From the NCBI GenBank assembly GCA_900316665.1, contig ONDV01000023.1, positions 1 through 35,345 of the forward strand: a stretch of 35,345 nt of DNA. Reading direction: 5' to 3'. The notes beneath the pieces were generated by a model that searched no databases, was not told the DNA's origin, and saw only the letters and a program-made list of their open reading frames with translations. This DNA is from an uncultured Lachnospiraceae bacterium (GTDB lineage Bacteria; Bacillota; Clostridia; Lachnospirales; Lachnospiraceae). Shown in pieces: positions 1 through 9,090 of this stretch (position 1 is its first letter; each line of letters begins with the position of its first letter). Made by a program: the position numbers and the translations under genes.

Positions 1-130
1 TTGTATACCCATTTTCATTTCCCCACTTTTTCTTATTTATCCTTGACTTTTACTTAGCAGGCTTTGGAATAGTCGAAAAAATCTTAGATTTTTTCACCTT
101 CATTATCCCAAAGGTCAGCTGAGTTTGACA

Positions 131-440
131 GGTACTGACGATTTACCGTTTACCAGACAGCCAGGCATTGAAAAGAAACTGGGTAAAATAAAGACCATAG
201 CGCGAGAAAAGGGTTCTCTTCCAAACAGATATTTTTCAGGACGAATTCATAGATCGGATTATAGTTAGGAAAGATGAGGGCAACAAGATGATCCATGCGT
301 TGTTTAAACAGCAGCTTACAACAGCAGGACTTGCTTCACTTGCTGAGGAAGGAAAAACCTTGGCAAGAGAGTTAAGTAATAAGGCCGGAAACTATAAAAG
401 AGCAGTTGAAAGAAAACAAATATCTTCTGCGAAAGAATAA
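131..440 (+). pseudogene. decayed coding remnant, unidentified
   Basis: Two overlapping frames carry protein-like sequence but no intact gene. One frame runs from about 131 to a stop at 251-253/266-268; another is open from about 225 to the TAA at 438-440 and ends in a lysine/arginine-rich tail (AGNYKRAVERKQ). The switch of frame near 225-250 suggests an old coding region broken by indels. I do not recognise the family. It sits at the window edge, so the upstream part is not visible. Confidence 0.35.
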
Positions 441-543
441 GTAGTCAAAAAGATACATTGAGGAATTTCAGGGTGCATATAGCTTACGGAGGGCGCCTTC
501 TGACTTTCAGAGAGTACATTAAAAAGAAGAGGGGTTGATTATT

Positions 544-675
544 ATGATCGATATTATGTGAAATGAAGATACCACGATTGATGGTTTTGTGAAGGAGATG
601 GTTGAAAAAGTAAAAGAGAAGAGGTACACAGATCTTGTTGAGTAGATTAATGAGAAGGTAAGGAATACACAATAA
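544..675 (+). pseudogene. small decayed ORF with two in-frame stops
   Basis: From the ATG at 544 the frame to the TAA at 673-675 encodes about 43 residues interrupted by TGA (after MIDIM) and TAG (after KRYTDLVE). The segments between stops (NEDTTIDGFVKEMVEKVKEK and INEKVRNTQ) look like a real charged helical protein. A purine-rich stretch precedes the ATG. It lies just ahead of the intact acidic gene at 697 and may be a dead member of the same cargo cluster. Function unknown. Confidence 0.35.
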
Positions 676-696
676 CAAAACGAGGAGGTTTATACT

Positions 697-1272
697 ATGT
701 CACTAAAAAAACTGATTGCTTATACTGAGGATGTAGGACCGGACATTTGTGAGTTTGAGATTGAGTGCGATGTATTATGCACGATTGTCAAAGGATTTAT
801 AGGAGATTACAAAGACGATTTTGATGAGGAAGATGGCCGAATACTTAAAGTGCAAAAGGGAAAGGTAAAAGGATTGGCACCTATAGATATTGTTCCGTAT
901 AAAAAAACAAATATAGTTGATTGCTTGGCGGATGCTTTTATGGAACTTGGAATAGATGATGAGTTTATTGAGGATATTCGTAATCATGAAGACGAGATTA
1001 TTAATAGTTCAACAAGTGTCAAATGGTTGGCTTTGAGCAGAGACTTGAGTAGTTTGGATTTAGAGAGTGGCATAGAACTTATCGATGATCAAATCCTTGG
1101 AAGGATTAACGATGCAATTGGTAAATCATTAGATAGAGAATCAGCAATGAAAGATGAGGCGTTTAGGGATGAGGCTATACAGTATTTGGAGTCGGAATTG
1201 CCTTTCTTAATGCTTATCTCTGAGTATAAGCAGGAAAGTGATACATGTATAAGAATAATCAGGGATGCCTAA
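697..1272 (+). CDS. acidic hypothetical protein (191 aa)
   Basis: An intact 191-residue cytoplasmic protein with no signal peptide or membrane segment. It starts at ATG 697 behind a good GAGGAGG site. It is strongly acidic (for example DYKDDFDEEDGR at residues 37-48), with alternating hydrophobic strands at the N terminus (CEFEIECDVLCTIVKGF) that suggest a small alpha/beta fold. I do not recognise a family. Composition and AT-rich codon use resemble the acidic proteins at 11288, 11896, 14842, 22734 and 23749, so it may belong to the same class of cargo protein. It is isolated between decayed ORFs and transposase fragments, so its operon partners may have been lost. Confidence 0.65.
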   Translation: MSLKKLIAYTEDVGPDICEFEIECDVLCTIVKGFIGDYKDDFDEEDGRILKVQKGKVKGLAPIDIVPYKKTNIVDCLADAFMELGIDDEFIEDIRNHEDEIINSSTSVKWLALSRDLSSLDLESGIELIDDQILGRINDAIGKSLDRESAMKDEAFRDEAIQYLESELPFLMLISEYKQESDTCIRIIRDA

Positions 1273-1564
1273 TATAAATAAGGAAAAAAGAAGGGGGAAG
1301 GTTTACTTTGTTACGTGAATTGAAAAAGTAAATTCCAGTGTAGAAGTAAATTCTACTGCAACTTAAAAAGTTCTCTTTTTTTAATATTTCAGATGCAATT
1401 CTGTTCTGAGATGCATATAATTAGGATAACTTTTCTGACAAAAACCTAAATTTAGACATGCTTAGTAAGCCACTGGAAATGCAGTGTGCAGGACTGAATT
1501 CCACCAGCCTCATTGAAAAAATGTGAAAAGTTTACTTCCAGTCTGACAGCAGATTTTTGTCTGG
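1273..1564. other. intergenic stretch with insertion-sequence end remnants
   Basis: No reading frame of note. It contains one copy of a 42-nt repeat (1319-1360) and, at about 1529-1550, a related-looking sequence (AAGTTTACTTCCAGT) close to the 3' end of the IS30-type fragment. Both look like subterminal insertion-sequence DNA. Confidence 0.4.
1319..1360 (+). repeat. 42-nt dispersed inverted repeat, copy 1
   Basis: The 42 nt here match the reverse complement of 30865-30906 at 41 of 42 positions, the single difference being at 1347. The unit starts ATTGAAAAAGTAAATTCCAG, ends AAATTCTACTGCA, and has an internal GTAGAA/TTCTAC inverted repeat. Copy 1 lies downstream of the IS30-type transposase tail read on the minus strand, which fits an insertion-sequence end. 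Confidence 0.75.
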
Positions 1565-1936
1565 TTAGTTGTTCCGAATCAGCTTAGGCGAGAGTTTGAC
1601 TTCATCAGGGTCAATGCGCCTAAGCTGTAGGCCGTATTCTTCGGCAGAAACGCCATAGGGTGTACTTCCATTCAGGCTTTTACGTGGCGTAGAGTTTATG
1701 TGGTTAACAATTAAGTTGACGTCCCATTGTGTCAGAAACTCAAAGCTTGTGCCTTTTGGCAAGACCATTCTAAGCAGCGTATGAACATTTTCCACGCCGC
1801 CTTTCTGGCAGCTCCGCATTAAATCACAGAAGTAAAGGCTGGTACGCTCGATCCCATTGATTCCTGTCTCAAGATCCTGCGGTTTTCCGAACTCGACTCC
1901 TCTGTCTGTCAGGATCGTACCGAATAACCGGCGGTG
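1565..1936 (-). mobile_element. IS30-family transposase, C-terminal fragment
   Basis: On the minus strand this encodes the last ~120 residues of an IS30-type DDE transposase. Visible marks are TILTDRGVEF around the second catalytic Asp, then an E in the ENVHTLLR segment, and the family's PKGTSFEFLTQWDV and INSTPRKSLNGSTPYGV stretches before the stop at 1565. The N-terminal helix-turn-helix and first catalytic Asp are missing. At about 1936 it joins an IS110-type N terminus in another frame. It cannot be active alone. Confidence 0.75.
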
Positions 1937-2050
1937 TAAAACTTTCTTTGTGGACATCCATTCCTATGTAAACTGTGGTATTATTCATTTGTGACCTCCT
2001 TTTGTATGCGGTAATCCCTGTTACCATTTGTTTTAGTAGCTATAGTATAC
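1937..2050 (-). mobile_element. IS110-family transposase 5' end fragment
   Basis: Reading down from ATG 1988 on the minus strand gives MNNTTVYIGMDVHKESFT, the hallmark IS110 N terminus (the first Asp of the RuvC-like DEDD site lies in the GMDVHKES motif). It has its own ribosome binding site (AAAAGGAGG, 1995-2003) and some upstream non-coding element DNA. The frame breaks off at about 1937, where IS30-type sequence begins. The upstream end of the element, placed here at about 2050, is not clear. Confidence 0.65.
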
Positions 2051-2186
2051 AGGTAAATCCACGTTGCATTACATATTGTCTAAATTGCTTGACGGAAGAA
2101 TCGGTTATAGATTTCAGCTTCTGCTCAATTCATAAGAAAACAGGTTCTGTTTCAGCTAGTAGATTGAGAAAGAGAGAGCCCTGAAA

Positions 2187-3190
2187 ATGGCAAATCGTAA
2201 ATCTGAAGCATTGAATGAAAATGATACCCGTCTTCGCCTCTTCTATCTCTACCGCCTGCTCGAGCAGCACACCGATAAAGAGCATCTGAAGACGACCAAT
2301 CAGCTCCGCGACCTGATGGAAAAGGAGCACGGTATCGCTATGCACCGGACTACGGTATACAACGACATTGAACTCCTGAAAAAGCGGGTGTGTACATCAA
2401 CTGTTACCGTGCCAGGGCAAATGAGTATTATCTGGAGAGCCGGAAGTTTGAGCTGCCTGAGTTGAAGCTATTGATCGATGCCGTTGAATCTTCACGGTTC
2501 ATGACAGAGAGCCAAAGCAAAAGCCTGACAGAAAAGCTGATCACGTTGACCAGCGATACAAATGCCGGCAAGTTCAAGCGCAACCTGCACGTTCCGGGCC
2601 GGGTGAAGTCGGAAAACAAACAGATTTTCTATATAGTAGATTCGATTAATGAGGCTATTAACTCCGGGAAGCGAATCTCCTTTCAGTACATTGATTACAA
2701 TAGCCGGACGAAGGAGGTCCTGAGGAACAAGGGGAACGCCTATACCATTAGTCCGTACTCTCTCATCTGGAATGGGGACTACTATTATTTGGTCGGTTAT
2801 TATCACGAGAAAGATGATATCCGTACATTCCGTGTAGACCGGATAAAAGCACAGCCGGAGATCCTGGAGGTAGCGGCTGATCCCGTTCCGGAGGATTTCG
2901 ACATCACCCGTTATACGCGGGAGGTTTTCCGGATGTATGACACTGAGGAGCCCGTGCCGGTCACTCTTGTTTGTGAGAATGAAGTTATGAAGGGTGTTCT
3001 GGACGCTTTCGGAATGGACATCAAGGTGAAGCGCGCCGAAAAGGGACATTTCCAAACGACGGTAATGGCCTGCACCTCGCCAACCTTCTACGGATGGGTG
3101 TTTCAGTGGGAAGGCAGGGTCAGGATCACGGCACCGGAGGTAGTTGTTCAGGCATACGCCGCATTGGCCAGAAAGGTTTTGAGAGAATAA
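2187..3190 (+). pseudogene. WYL-domain transcriptional regulator, frameshifted
   Basis: The N-terminal ~65 residues (from ATG 2187) form a winged helix (LRDLMEKEHGIAMHRTTVYN, then DIELLKK). The rest, in the next frame to TAA 3190, is a WYL regulator body with ISPYSLIWNGDYYYLVGYY, the FRVDRI motif and a C-terminal WCX-like region. The two frames join if one A is restored to the A5 run at 2379-2383, giving LLKKAGVYINCYRARANEYYL. As sequenced the gene is broken. WYL proteins are transcription factors that often control phage-defence loci through a ligand-binding domain. It sits just ahead of the HEPN-ParB operon and is the obvious candidate regulator. A sequencing error in the homopolymer would make it intact, about 333 residues. 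Confidence 0.8.
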
Positions 3191-3237
3191 TCCGGCAATT
3201 ATTCGGATTGCCGGATTGCAAATACATCGCTTATATA
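3191..3237 (+). promoter_or_regulatory. palindromic operator overlapping a predicted promoter
   Basis: A perfect inverted repeat TCCGGCAAT (3191-3199), 7-nt spacer, ATTGCCGGA (3207-3215) lies immediately after the WYL stop. A candidate -35 TTGCCG (3208-3213) sits in its right arm, and TATATA (3232-3237) follows after 18 nt as -10. There is no U-run, so it fits an operator better than a terminator. The downstream gene starts at 3266 with AAAGGAG. Confidence 0.5.
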
Positions 3238-3265
3238 AGGGACAAACGTTAAAAGGAGCAGGAAA

Positions 3266-4990
3266 ATGCAGGAAAACTACGAATTAGTACAGCGAGGCTT
3301 CAGGATCCTGGTCGCATCCATGTCATCATATATCGGACAGACGCTGCACCGGATTTATAAAGATAAGTGGTGGGACCATGTATGTCTGATGCTGAATGAC
3401 CAGCGGGATCTGCCGGACTATGGTGATTACGGAGATCTGGTTGATTCTTTGGATGTCGCAAACTGCCTGAGGATCTTTACCCGGATGTGGAGAGACGATT
3501 TTTCTGCTCTTCTTCCGCGAAACTGCCTGACCTGGGCAAATGAGCTGATGGGCGTCCGCAACAGCGTTGCGCATTCCGGACAGCAGGATCTTGACCAGCC
3601 GATGGCGGAACGGGCACTGGATACCATGGCACTGCTCTGTGCAGAGATCGACCCCGACGGTGCAGATGAGATCCGGGAGATCTATAAAGAGGTACGTTCC
3701 AGAGCCAGCGATGCCGTCCGTCCGACAATGATCGTCCGCGGGGCGGAACAGCCGGAGTCGGATTCAAAGCGCGGTGCACTGCAGGAAGGCAGTCTCCTGC
3801 AGCTGGTCGGTACGGATACCGTTCAGAAGACCACACTGACACGCAAGGTGACCTATGCCGGAAAGACGGTCGTATATCCGGTCTATAAAGTGCGTCTGGA
3901 TGCCCTTTATTACAACGATCAAAACGACCGCATTGCCACCTGGATCACACAGTATGAATCCGAAAACGGAAAGGATTCCTTAAGCGAGCTCAATACGGAT
4001 ATCTATAATCGGATCATCGAGAACTTTATCTGTGACAGTAATCCGGAAGCGATCCGGAAAACAGAGAAAAATATTGCGCTTGTCGGCCAACGGGAGCCCG
4101 GCGTTACACTGGCGGACGGCCGAATCGTGGACGGCAACCGCCGGTATACCTGCCTGCGCCGCATCCAGAGGACGACAGCCGAGCCGGTATATTTCGAGAC
4201 GGTTCTTATGGATATGGATATCCGTGAGGACAAGAAGCAAATCAAGCTTCTGGAGCTGGCCATCCAGCACGGTGAGGAAAAGAAGGTCGACTATGACCTG
4301 ATCGATTTTGCGATCGGGACCTACCGCGATGTCGTGCAGACGGAGCTGCTGACCATAAAGGAATATGCCGCGAGCACAAATGAACAGCCTGCGGATGTCA
4401 GGAAACGTATCGAGATCGCCGAGGCGATCTGTGAATTCCTGGAATATATCGGACTTCCGGAACAGTACCATGTGGCCCGTGAATACCAGGTCTACAGTCT
4501 TTTCCAGGAAATGATCCCGCTTCTCCGCTCTCTTGAGGAAACCGAAAAGGTCGAACTGAAGCGGATCGCATTCAACAACGTGCTGATGAAAGCGATTCCC
4601 GATCAGCGTAAATTCATCCGTGACATCAAAGGCCTGATCCGCAGCAATTCCTACAGGGAATACTTTGAAGACCAGCGGAAATGGGATGCTGTGATCCACG
4701 AGAAGCTGCAGGGAAAAGAAATACGTACGAAAGAAGACGTTGATGTCTTTGCGTCGGAGAATACGGATATTGCAGACGAGCTTGCCATGTCGATGGAAAG
4801 AGCGATGCTGCGCTCCCGTTCCCAGAAGCTGAAAGAGAAGCCTTCGGAAAATGTGGCAAAGAGCATTGCGCTGATGATGGATATAGACACCCGCTTCTTT
4901 GAACGCCTCGGCACGGAGGAAAAGGAAAGCCTTAAGGCGGAGCTCACGGAACTGATCCGCATTGCGGAAACATTTAAGGAATTACTGTAA
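3266..4990 (+). CDS. HEPN (Swt1-like) / ParB-like nuclease fusion protein
   Basis: 574 residues, cytoplasmic. Residues ~1-115 resemble the Swt1-like HEPN domain of conflict systems and carry the HEPN catalytic motif Rx4H as RNSVAH (97-102), so a metal-independent RNase activity is plausible. Residues ~165-330 resemble a ParB/sulfiredoxin-like domain: a VRLDALYYND strand, then VDGNRRYTCLRRI (from ~286), the GxxR-type motif that in ParB binds nucleotide. Residues 330-574 are helical and acidic, ParB-helical-domain-like. ParB folds can be CTPases or nucleases; which applies here cannot be told. First gene of a tight run, with 15 nt to the next gene and co-directional with it. Start chosen at ATG 3266 behind AAAGGAG. 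Confidence 0.7.
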   Translation: MQENYELVQRGFRILVASMSSYIGQTLHRIYKDKWWDHVCLMLNDQRDLPDYGDYGDLVDSLDVANCLRIFTRMWRDDFSALLPRNCLTWANELMGVRNSVAHSGQQDLDQPMAERALDTMALLCAEIDPDGADEIREIYKEVRSRASDAVRPTMIVRGAEQPESDSKRGALQEGSLLQLVGTDTVQKTTLTRKVTYAGKTVVYPVYKVRLDALYYNDQNDRIATWITQYESENGKDSLSELNTDIYNRIIENFICDSNPEAIRKTEKNIALVGQREPGVTLADGRIVDGNRRYTCLRRIQRTTAEPVYFETVLMDMDIREDKKQIKLLELAIQHGEEKKVDYDLIDFAIGTYRDVVQTELLTIKEYAASTNEQPADVRKRIEIAEAICEFLEYIGLPEQYHVAREYQVYSLFQEMIPLLRSLEETEKVELKRIAFNNVLMKAIPDQRKFIRDIKGLIRSNSYREYFEDQRKWDAVIHEKLQGKEIRTKEDVDVFASENTDIADELAMSMERAMLRSRSQKLKEKPSENVAKSIALMMDIDTRFFERLGTEEKESLKAELTELIRIAETFKELL

Positions 4991-5005
4991 CAGGGAAGGC
5001 TGCGT

Positions 5006-7963
5006 ATGGACGTAAAAACGATTGATATTGATAATATCGGGCTTTCAAGGCGGTCCTCCAACTGCCTGCACCGTGCCGGCGTCAAAACAGTGGGCGAGAT
5101 GCTGGCATATACAGAAGAGACGCTTTCCGAGATCCGGAATATGGGACGGAAATCCATTGATGAAGTCCTCCTGAAGATCGAGGAATACCGGAAATATGAC
5201 CTTGAAGGCGGCCTGCCCGAACCGGAGGAAACGGCTGCAGAGGCTATTTCGGCTATGCCGGAGGATTTCGGGACATGGTGTGCTTCGGAGGAAGGCAGAT
5301 CCTTTGTCCTGAACTGGATCAGGGAGAAGCAGGTGAAGGCAGGCGCTCTGGAGCTTCTGTCCGCCAGAGCCTACAACCATCTTCTGCTGAACAGACTGGA
5401 AAATCTGGATCAGATCGTTCTCCTTACGGCGGATGAGCTGATGGAGATTCCCAGGATGGATCTTCCGTCTGCAGAAGAGATCGCGAAGATGTGCCGCATC
5501 TGGCTGAAGGAACATGAGTCAGAGATCCTTGACAGTCTCAGAAAAAAGCTGGAGGAGGCCACCCAGAATCAGGGAGCGTCTCTCAGGGATTTTCTTTACA
5601 GGAAGGATGAGCATGACCGGATACTGCAGTATGTGCAGGCAAATGACTGTGACGTGGAATCGGCCGGATTTTCGGTCCGCTCCAAAAACCTCCTGATGAG
5701 GAACGGATATCCGAAGCTTAGTGACTTCATTTTCCTCACGGAAGCGCAGCTGAAAGAGTTTAAAGGCATGGGTGCCGGATCCCTGCAGGAGATCGAAACA
5801 TTTATCGATAACTATCTGGGGAAGCATGAAACACGGCTCAGAACATTCTGCAGCGGGGATGACAGCGTCATATGGGATGAGGAGTCGGTTAGAGCCATCA
5901 TTCTTGATACTTACAATAAGATCGGATTTGAGGGACTGAGCCTCCGTGAATTGCGGGAAAAGTCCGGGATGCCGGAGCAGGTTTCCGATGAAATGCTGAA
6001 GTCAGTCCTCGGCAGCCTTCTTGCTGACGGAACGCTTGAATACGTGGATTTCCGGTGCTACCGGATCTATCCGAAGTTTGCGGATTATCTGAATGAGTGC
6101 ACCGCGATCGATGACAGAACCCGCGGGATCATGACCCGACGTCTTCAGGGGGAAACACTGGAGGCTATTGCCGCGGACTACGACATGACCCGGGAACGTG
6201 TCCGCCAGATCGTTTCCAAAAACATGAGGAACATGAAGGGCTATCTGCGTACGGATAAAGGCGTGGAATGGTTCGATGAGGATTATTACCGGTACTTCTT
6301 TGAGACCTATTCGTTTGAAAAGAAAGACGCTGAGGAGTGGCTCGGCGTCGGAAAACAGGTATTTACCTACATGGAAATGACCGGTGCGGATAAGGGCAAA
6401 AAGGCTCTTGATGAGGCGTCGGATGATTACCACAATCTTGACCTCGGCTTCCGCCTGAAGATCAAGAACTACTTGAACCGGAATAAACTCTTCCTAGACG
6501 GCAGATGGGTCGAGAAAACGAGAGCCGACCTTGAGGAATATGCTGTCCGTAAATACTGTACGGAAAATGTGTCTTTCGACGAGTTTACCCGGATCTACAA
6601 CGACTTCCTGCGTGAGGAGGAAGTGCCCTATGACGAGAAGCTCTATTATACGGATACCGTGATCCGCACTAGGAAGAACCGTCTTTCCGAGGTACGGTTC
6701 CTTCTCTGGAAGCAGAACGAGCAGATCCGGTATTACGATATCGACGGGCAGGATTTTGCGGAGCTTCTGGACACGCTGAATCTGGATGCCTATGAAAATA
6801 TCGAGTATTCCACATGGAAGTTCATGCGGGATTATCCGGAGATCATGGAGAAATATGATATCCGGGACCAGTATGAACTCCACAATCTTCTCCGGAAGAT
6901 CGTTCCGGACGGAGCATATCATGATTTTCACTGTGAAAGAATGCCGATGATCCGCTTCGGAACCTTTGACCGTGACGGGGCGCTTCTGGATCTGCTGGTT
7001 GACAGTGCGCCGGTCTCACAGGCGGATTTTGCAGAACTGGTTCATCAGGAGTACGGATACGATCCGGCAACCGTGATCGGAAGTTATCTGCAGCCGCTGG
7101 CAGCATTTTATCACCAGGGCATGTACACGATTGATCAGAAGGCGATGCTTGCGGACAATCAGAAAGCCCTTCTTGCGGAACTGACGGACGACTTCTACTA
7201 CATCGATGAGATCCGGAAGATCTACGCAAGCGTTGTTCCGGGGGCGGATCTTGAGGAGATCAATCCGTACAACCTGAAGCTGATGGGATTTTCCGTCCTG
7301 ACGCGGTATGTATACCGGAACCACAGTACTCTGGATGCTTATTTCCGGGATCTTCTGACTAGACAGGATATCACCGATATTACCCCGTACCGCAGCAGAT
7401 TTGCGTATGTCGTGGCATTTTCCGGCACGCTTGTGAATATGAAAAACGAGCTGGAGGTTCTCGAGTTCGAGCCGAACCAGATCATCACATTCCGGAAGCT
7501 GGCAGCGGTCGGCGTCACGAGAGAGGATCTTAAGGCTTTCTGCGATGAGGCAGCGGATTATGTGGAGGACGGGACCTATTTCAGCGTGCAGTCCATAAAG
7601 AAGGCCGGTTTTGAATCGGAACTCTTTGATCTCGGCTTCTCCGACTGGTTCTACGCAAGCCTGCTCACCTCGGATGACAGGTTCTCGGACACGAAGACAT
7701 TCGGCAATATTCTTCTCTATAAGGGAGATAAACGGATCACGATCCAGTCCTTTGAGGAGTCACTGATCCGTGAGCACGGAGGTATCGATGTTTATGACCT
7801 TATGACCGAGATGGAGGAAACCTACGGCTGCCGGATCCCCGACCGCCTGGATCTGATCTATAAGGTCGGCGGAACGGATGTCGTCTACGACAAATATATG
7901 GACAGACTGTATGCAAACACCGGAATCCTGAACAGGGAACTGGATGCAGCGGAAGGAATGTAA
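5006..7963 (+). CDS. RNAP alpha-CTD-like / sigma region 4-like large protein
   Basis: 985 residues. Residues ~8-62 closely follow the RNA polymerase alpha C-terminal domain of Firmicutes (LSRRSSNCLHRAGVKTVGEM, then EIRNMGRKSIDEV). Two more helix-hairpin-helix segments of the same kind follow at ~118-172 and ~217-272 (FSVRSKNLLMRNGY, FKGMGAGSLQEIE). At ~370-410 lies TLEAIAADYDMTRERVRQI, which is the sigma-70 region 4.2 recognition helix pattern. Residues 430-985 are helical with no recognised enzyme motif. The parts imply DNA or RNA-polymerase contact, for example as a promoter-targeting or polymerase-sensing component. It sits between the HEPN-ParB gene and the HIRAN gene with 15- and 2-nt gaps, so it is almost certainly co-translated with both. 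Confidence 0.75.
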   Translation: MDVKTIDIDNIGLSRRSSNCLHRAGVKTVGEMLAYTEETLSEIRNMGRKSIDEVLLKIEEYRKYDLEGGLPEPEETAAEAISAMPEDFGTWCASEEGRSFVLNWIREKQVKAGALELLSARAYNHLLLNRLENLDQIVLLTADELMEIPRMDLPSAEEIAKMCRIWLKEHESEILDSLRKKLEEATQNQGASLRDFLYRKDEHDRILQYVQANDCDVESAGFSVRSKNLLMRNGYPKLSDFIFLTEAQLKEFKGMGAGSLQEIETFIDNYLGKHETRLRTFCSGDDSVIWDEESVRAIILDTYNKIGFEGLSLRELREKSGMPEQVSDEMLKSVLGSLLADGTLEYVDFRCYRIYPKFADYLNECTAIDDRTRGIMTRRLQGETLEAIAADYDMTRERVRQIVSKNMRNMKGYLRTDKGVEWFDEDYYRYFFETYSFEKKDAEEWLGVGKQVFTYMEMTGADKGKKALDEASDDYHNLDLGFRLKIKNYLNRNKLFLDGRWVEKTRADLEEYAVRKYCTENVSFDEFTRIYNDFLREEEVPYDEKLYYTDTVIRTRKNRLSEVRFLLWKQNEQIRYYDIDGQDFAELLDTLNLDAYENIEYSTWKFMRDYPEIMEKYDIRDQYELHNLLRKIVPDGAYHDFHCERMPMIRFGTFDRDGALLDLLVDSAPVSQADFAELVHQEYGYDPATVIGSYLQPLAAFYHQGMYTIDQKAMLADNQKALLAELTDDFYYIDEIRKIYASVVPGADLEEINPYNLKLMGFSVLTRYVYRNHSTLDAYFRDLLTRQDITDITPYRSRFAYVVAFSGTLVNMKNELEVLEFEPNQIITFRKLAAVGVTREDLKAFCDEAADYVEDGTYFSVQSIKKAGFESELFDLGFSDWFYASLLTSDDRFSDTKTFGNILLYKGDKRITIQSFEESLIREHGGIDVYDLMTEMEETYGCRIPDRLDLIYKVGGTDVVYDKYMDRLYANTGILNRELDAAEGM

Positions 7964-7965
7964 AC

Positions 7966-9090
7966 ATGAATTCATTTGAAGAGCAAAAAGAAATCCTGCT
8001 GACGGAAATGGCCAAACTGCATGCGTGGCACGAACTGTCAAAGAATATGGGGCCGGACTTTTTTGAGCCGGGCATGATGGAGTATCCGGAGCAGTCTGAC
8101 GGCTCCTGGGATGAGACCACGGGAGAACTCATCCTGCGGTTCGAGTCAAAAGGCACCCGGTATGACGGCCGCACGGAGCAGATCGAAAAGGTAAAAGCGG
8201 GCGACGTGATCCGTATCACCCGAGATCCGGAAAATGCCTTCAATCCGAACAATTTCCTGCTTTTTACGGAAAAGGGAAAGGAGGTCGGAAACATGCCTGC
8301 GGAACTCTGCAACGCTGTTGCCACTCTCTATGATGCCGGAAACCTTGTAATTGAAAGTGCATCTGCAAGCTTCGTGGATCCGATCTCAAAGAGAAGCCGA
8401 CATGCCAAGCAAGCGATCCTGTTTGTGGAGATACATGCGAAGCTGACTGCGCCGGATGTCGATGAGACAGGTCCAGAGACGGAAGCTCCGGAAACGAAAC
8501 CGGCTGATGAGACACCGGCGGTTTCAGTGACAGAACCGGCAGTTGCGGAAGTTAAGGATGCAGAAGCGCCGGCCGATCCCTATGTCCTGCAGCTTGATCT
8601 TAAGGAAAACAGCTTTTACATCGGCGGGCATGAGATCCGCAGGGATATGCTCCTTTCGGATATCAGGGGACTGAAGTTCTGCGAGAACGCAAAGGAGGTG
8701 CAGGACCTTCGGGATCCGGACTGCCTGCATGTTTACCTGCGCCATACGGCGAAGTATGCCGGCGAGGAGTGGGTGGTTTGCCTGCTGTTTCAGAATGGAT
8801 ATTTTCGTGATCTGTGGCTGGAGCATGCAAAGCTCTTCCAGCAGAGGAGCCTTCTGAAAAACGCTGCTTCCAATCCGCGTCTTCGGAAAGGCCGCGCAGC
8901 CCTCTATTCCAAACTGAAGAACCGGCTGGATGACCTGACCGGCAGCAGGGGTGAGCAGGAAATGGACAGGGGCAATTTGCAGTACATTTATTATTTTGAA
9001 GGACACGGGACCATGCTTGTGCAGGACAACAACCTGCCGGCGGTTGTTATCTATATCCAGTACTACAAAACGGATGAGAAGATATCTTGA
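7966..9090 (+). CDS. HIRAN-domain protein
   Basis: 374 residues starting 2 nt after the previous stop. Residues ~55-150 match a HIRAN domain: FESKGTRYDGRTEQIEKVKA, GDVIRITRDPENAFNPNNF, then EVGNMPAELCNAVATLYDAG. HIRAN domains bind DNA ends or stalled forks in HLTF/Rad5-type proteins and also occur as stand-alone bacterial proteins. A low-complexity Glu/Pro/Ala linker (~155-195) leads to a C-terminal domain (~195-374) I do not recognise, with basic helices near 300-330. No helicase or nuclease motif is present, so a recognition or adaptor role in the HEPN-ParB operon is the natural inference. Confidence 0.75.
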   Translation: MNSFEEQKEILLTEMAKLHAWHELSKNMGPDFFEPGMMEYPEQSDGSWDETTGELILRFESKGTRYDGRTEQIEKVKAGDVIRITRDPENAFNPNNFLLFTEKGKEVGNMPAELCNAVATLYDAGNLVIESASASFVDPISKRSRHAKQAILFVEIHAKLTAPDVDETGPETEAPETKPADETPAVSVTEPAVAEVKDAEAPADPYVLQLDLKENSFYIGGHEIRRDMLLSDIRGLKFCENAKEVQDLRDPDCLHVYLRHTAKYAGEEWVVCLLFQNGYFRDLWLEHAKLFQQRSLLKNAASNPRLRKGRAALYSKLKNRLDDLTGSRGEQEMDRGNLQYIYYFEGHGTMLVQDNNLPAVVIYIQYYKTDEKIS

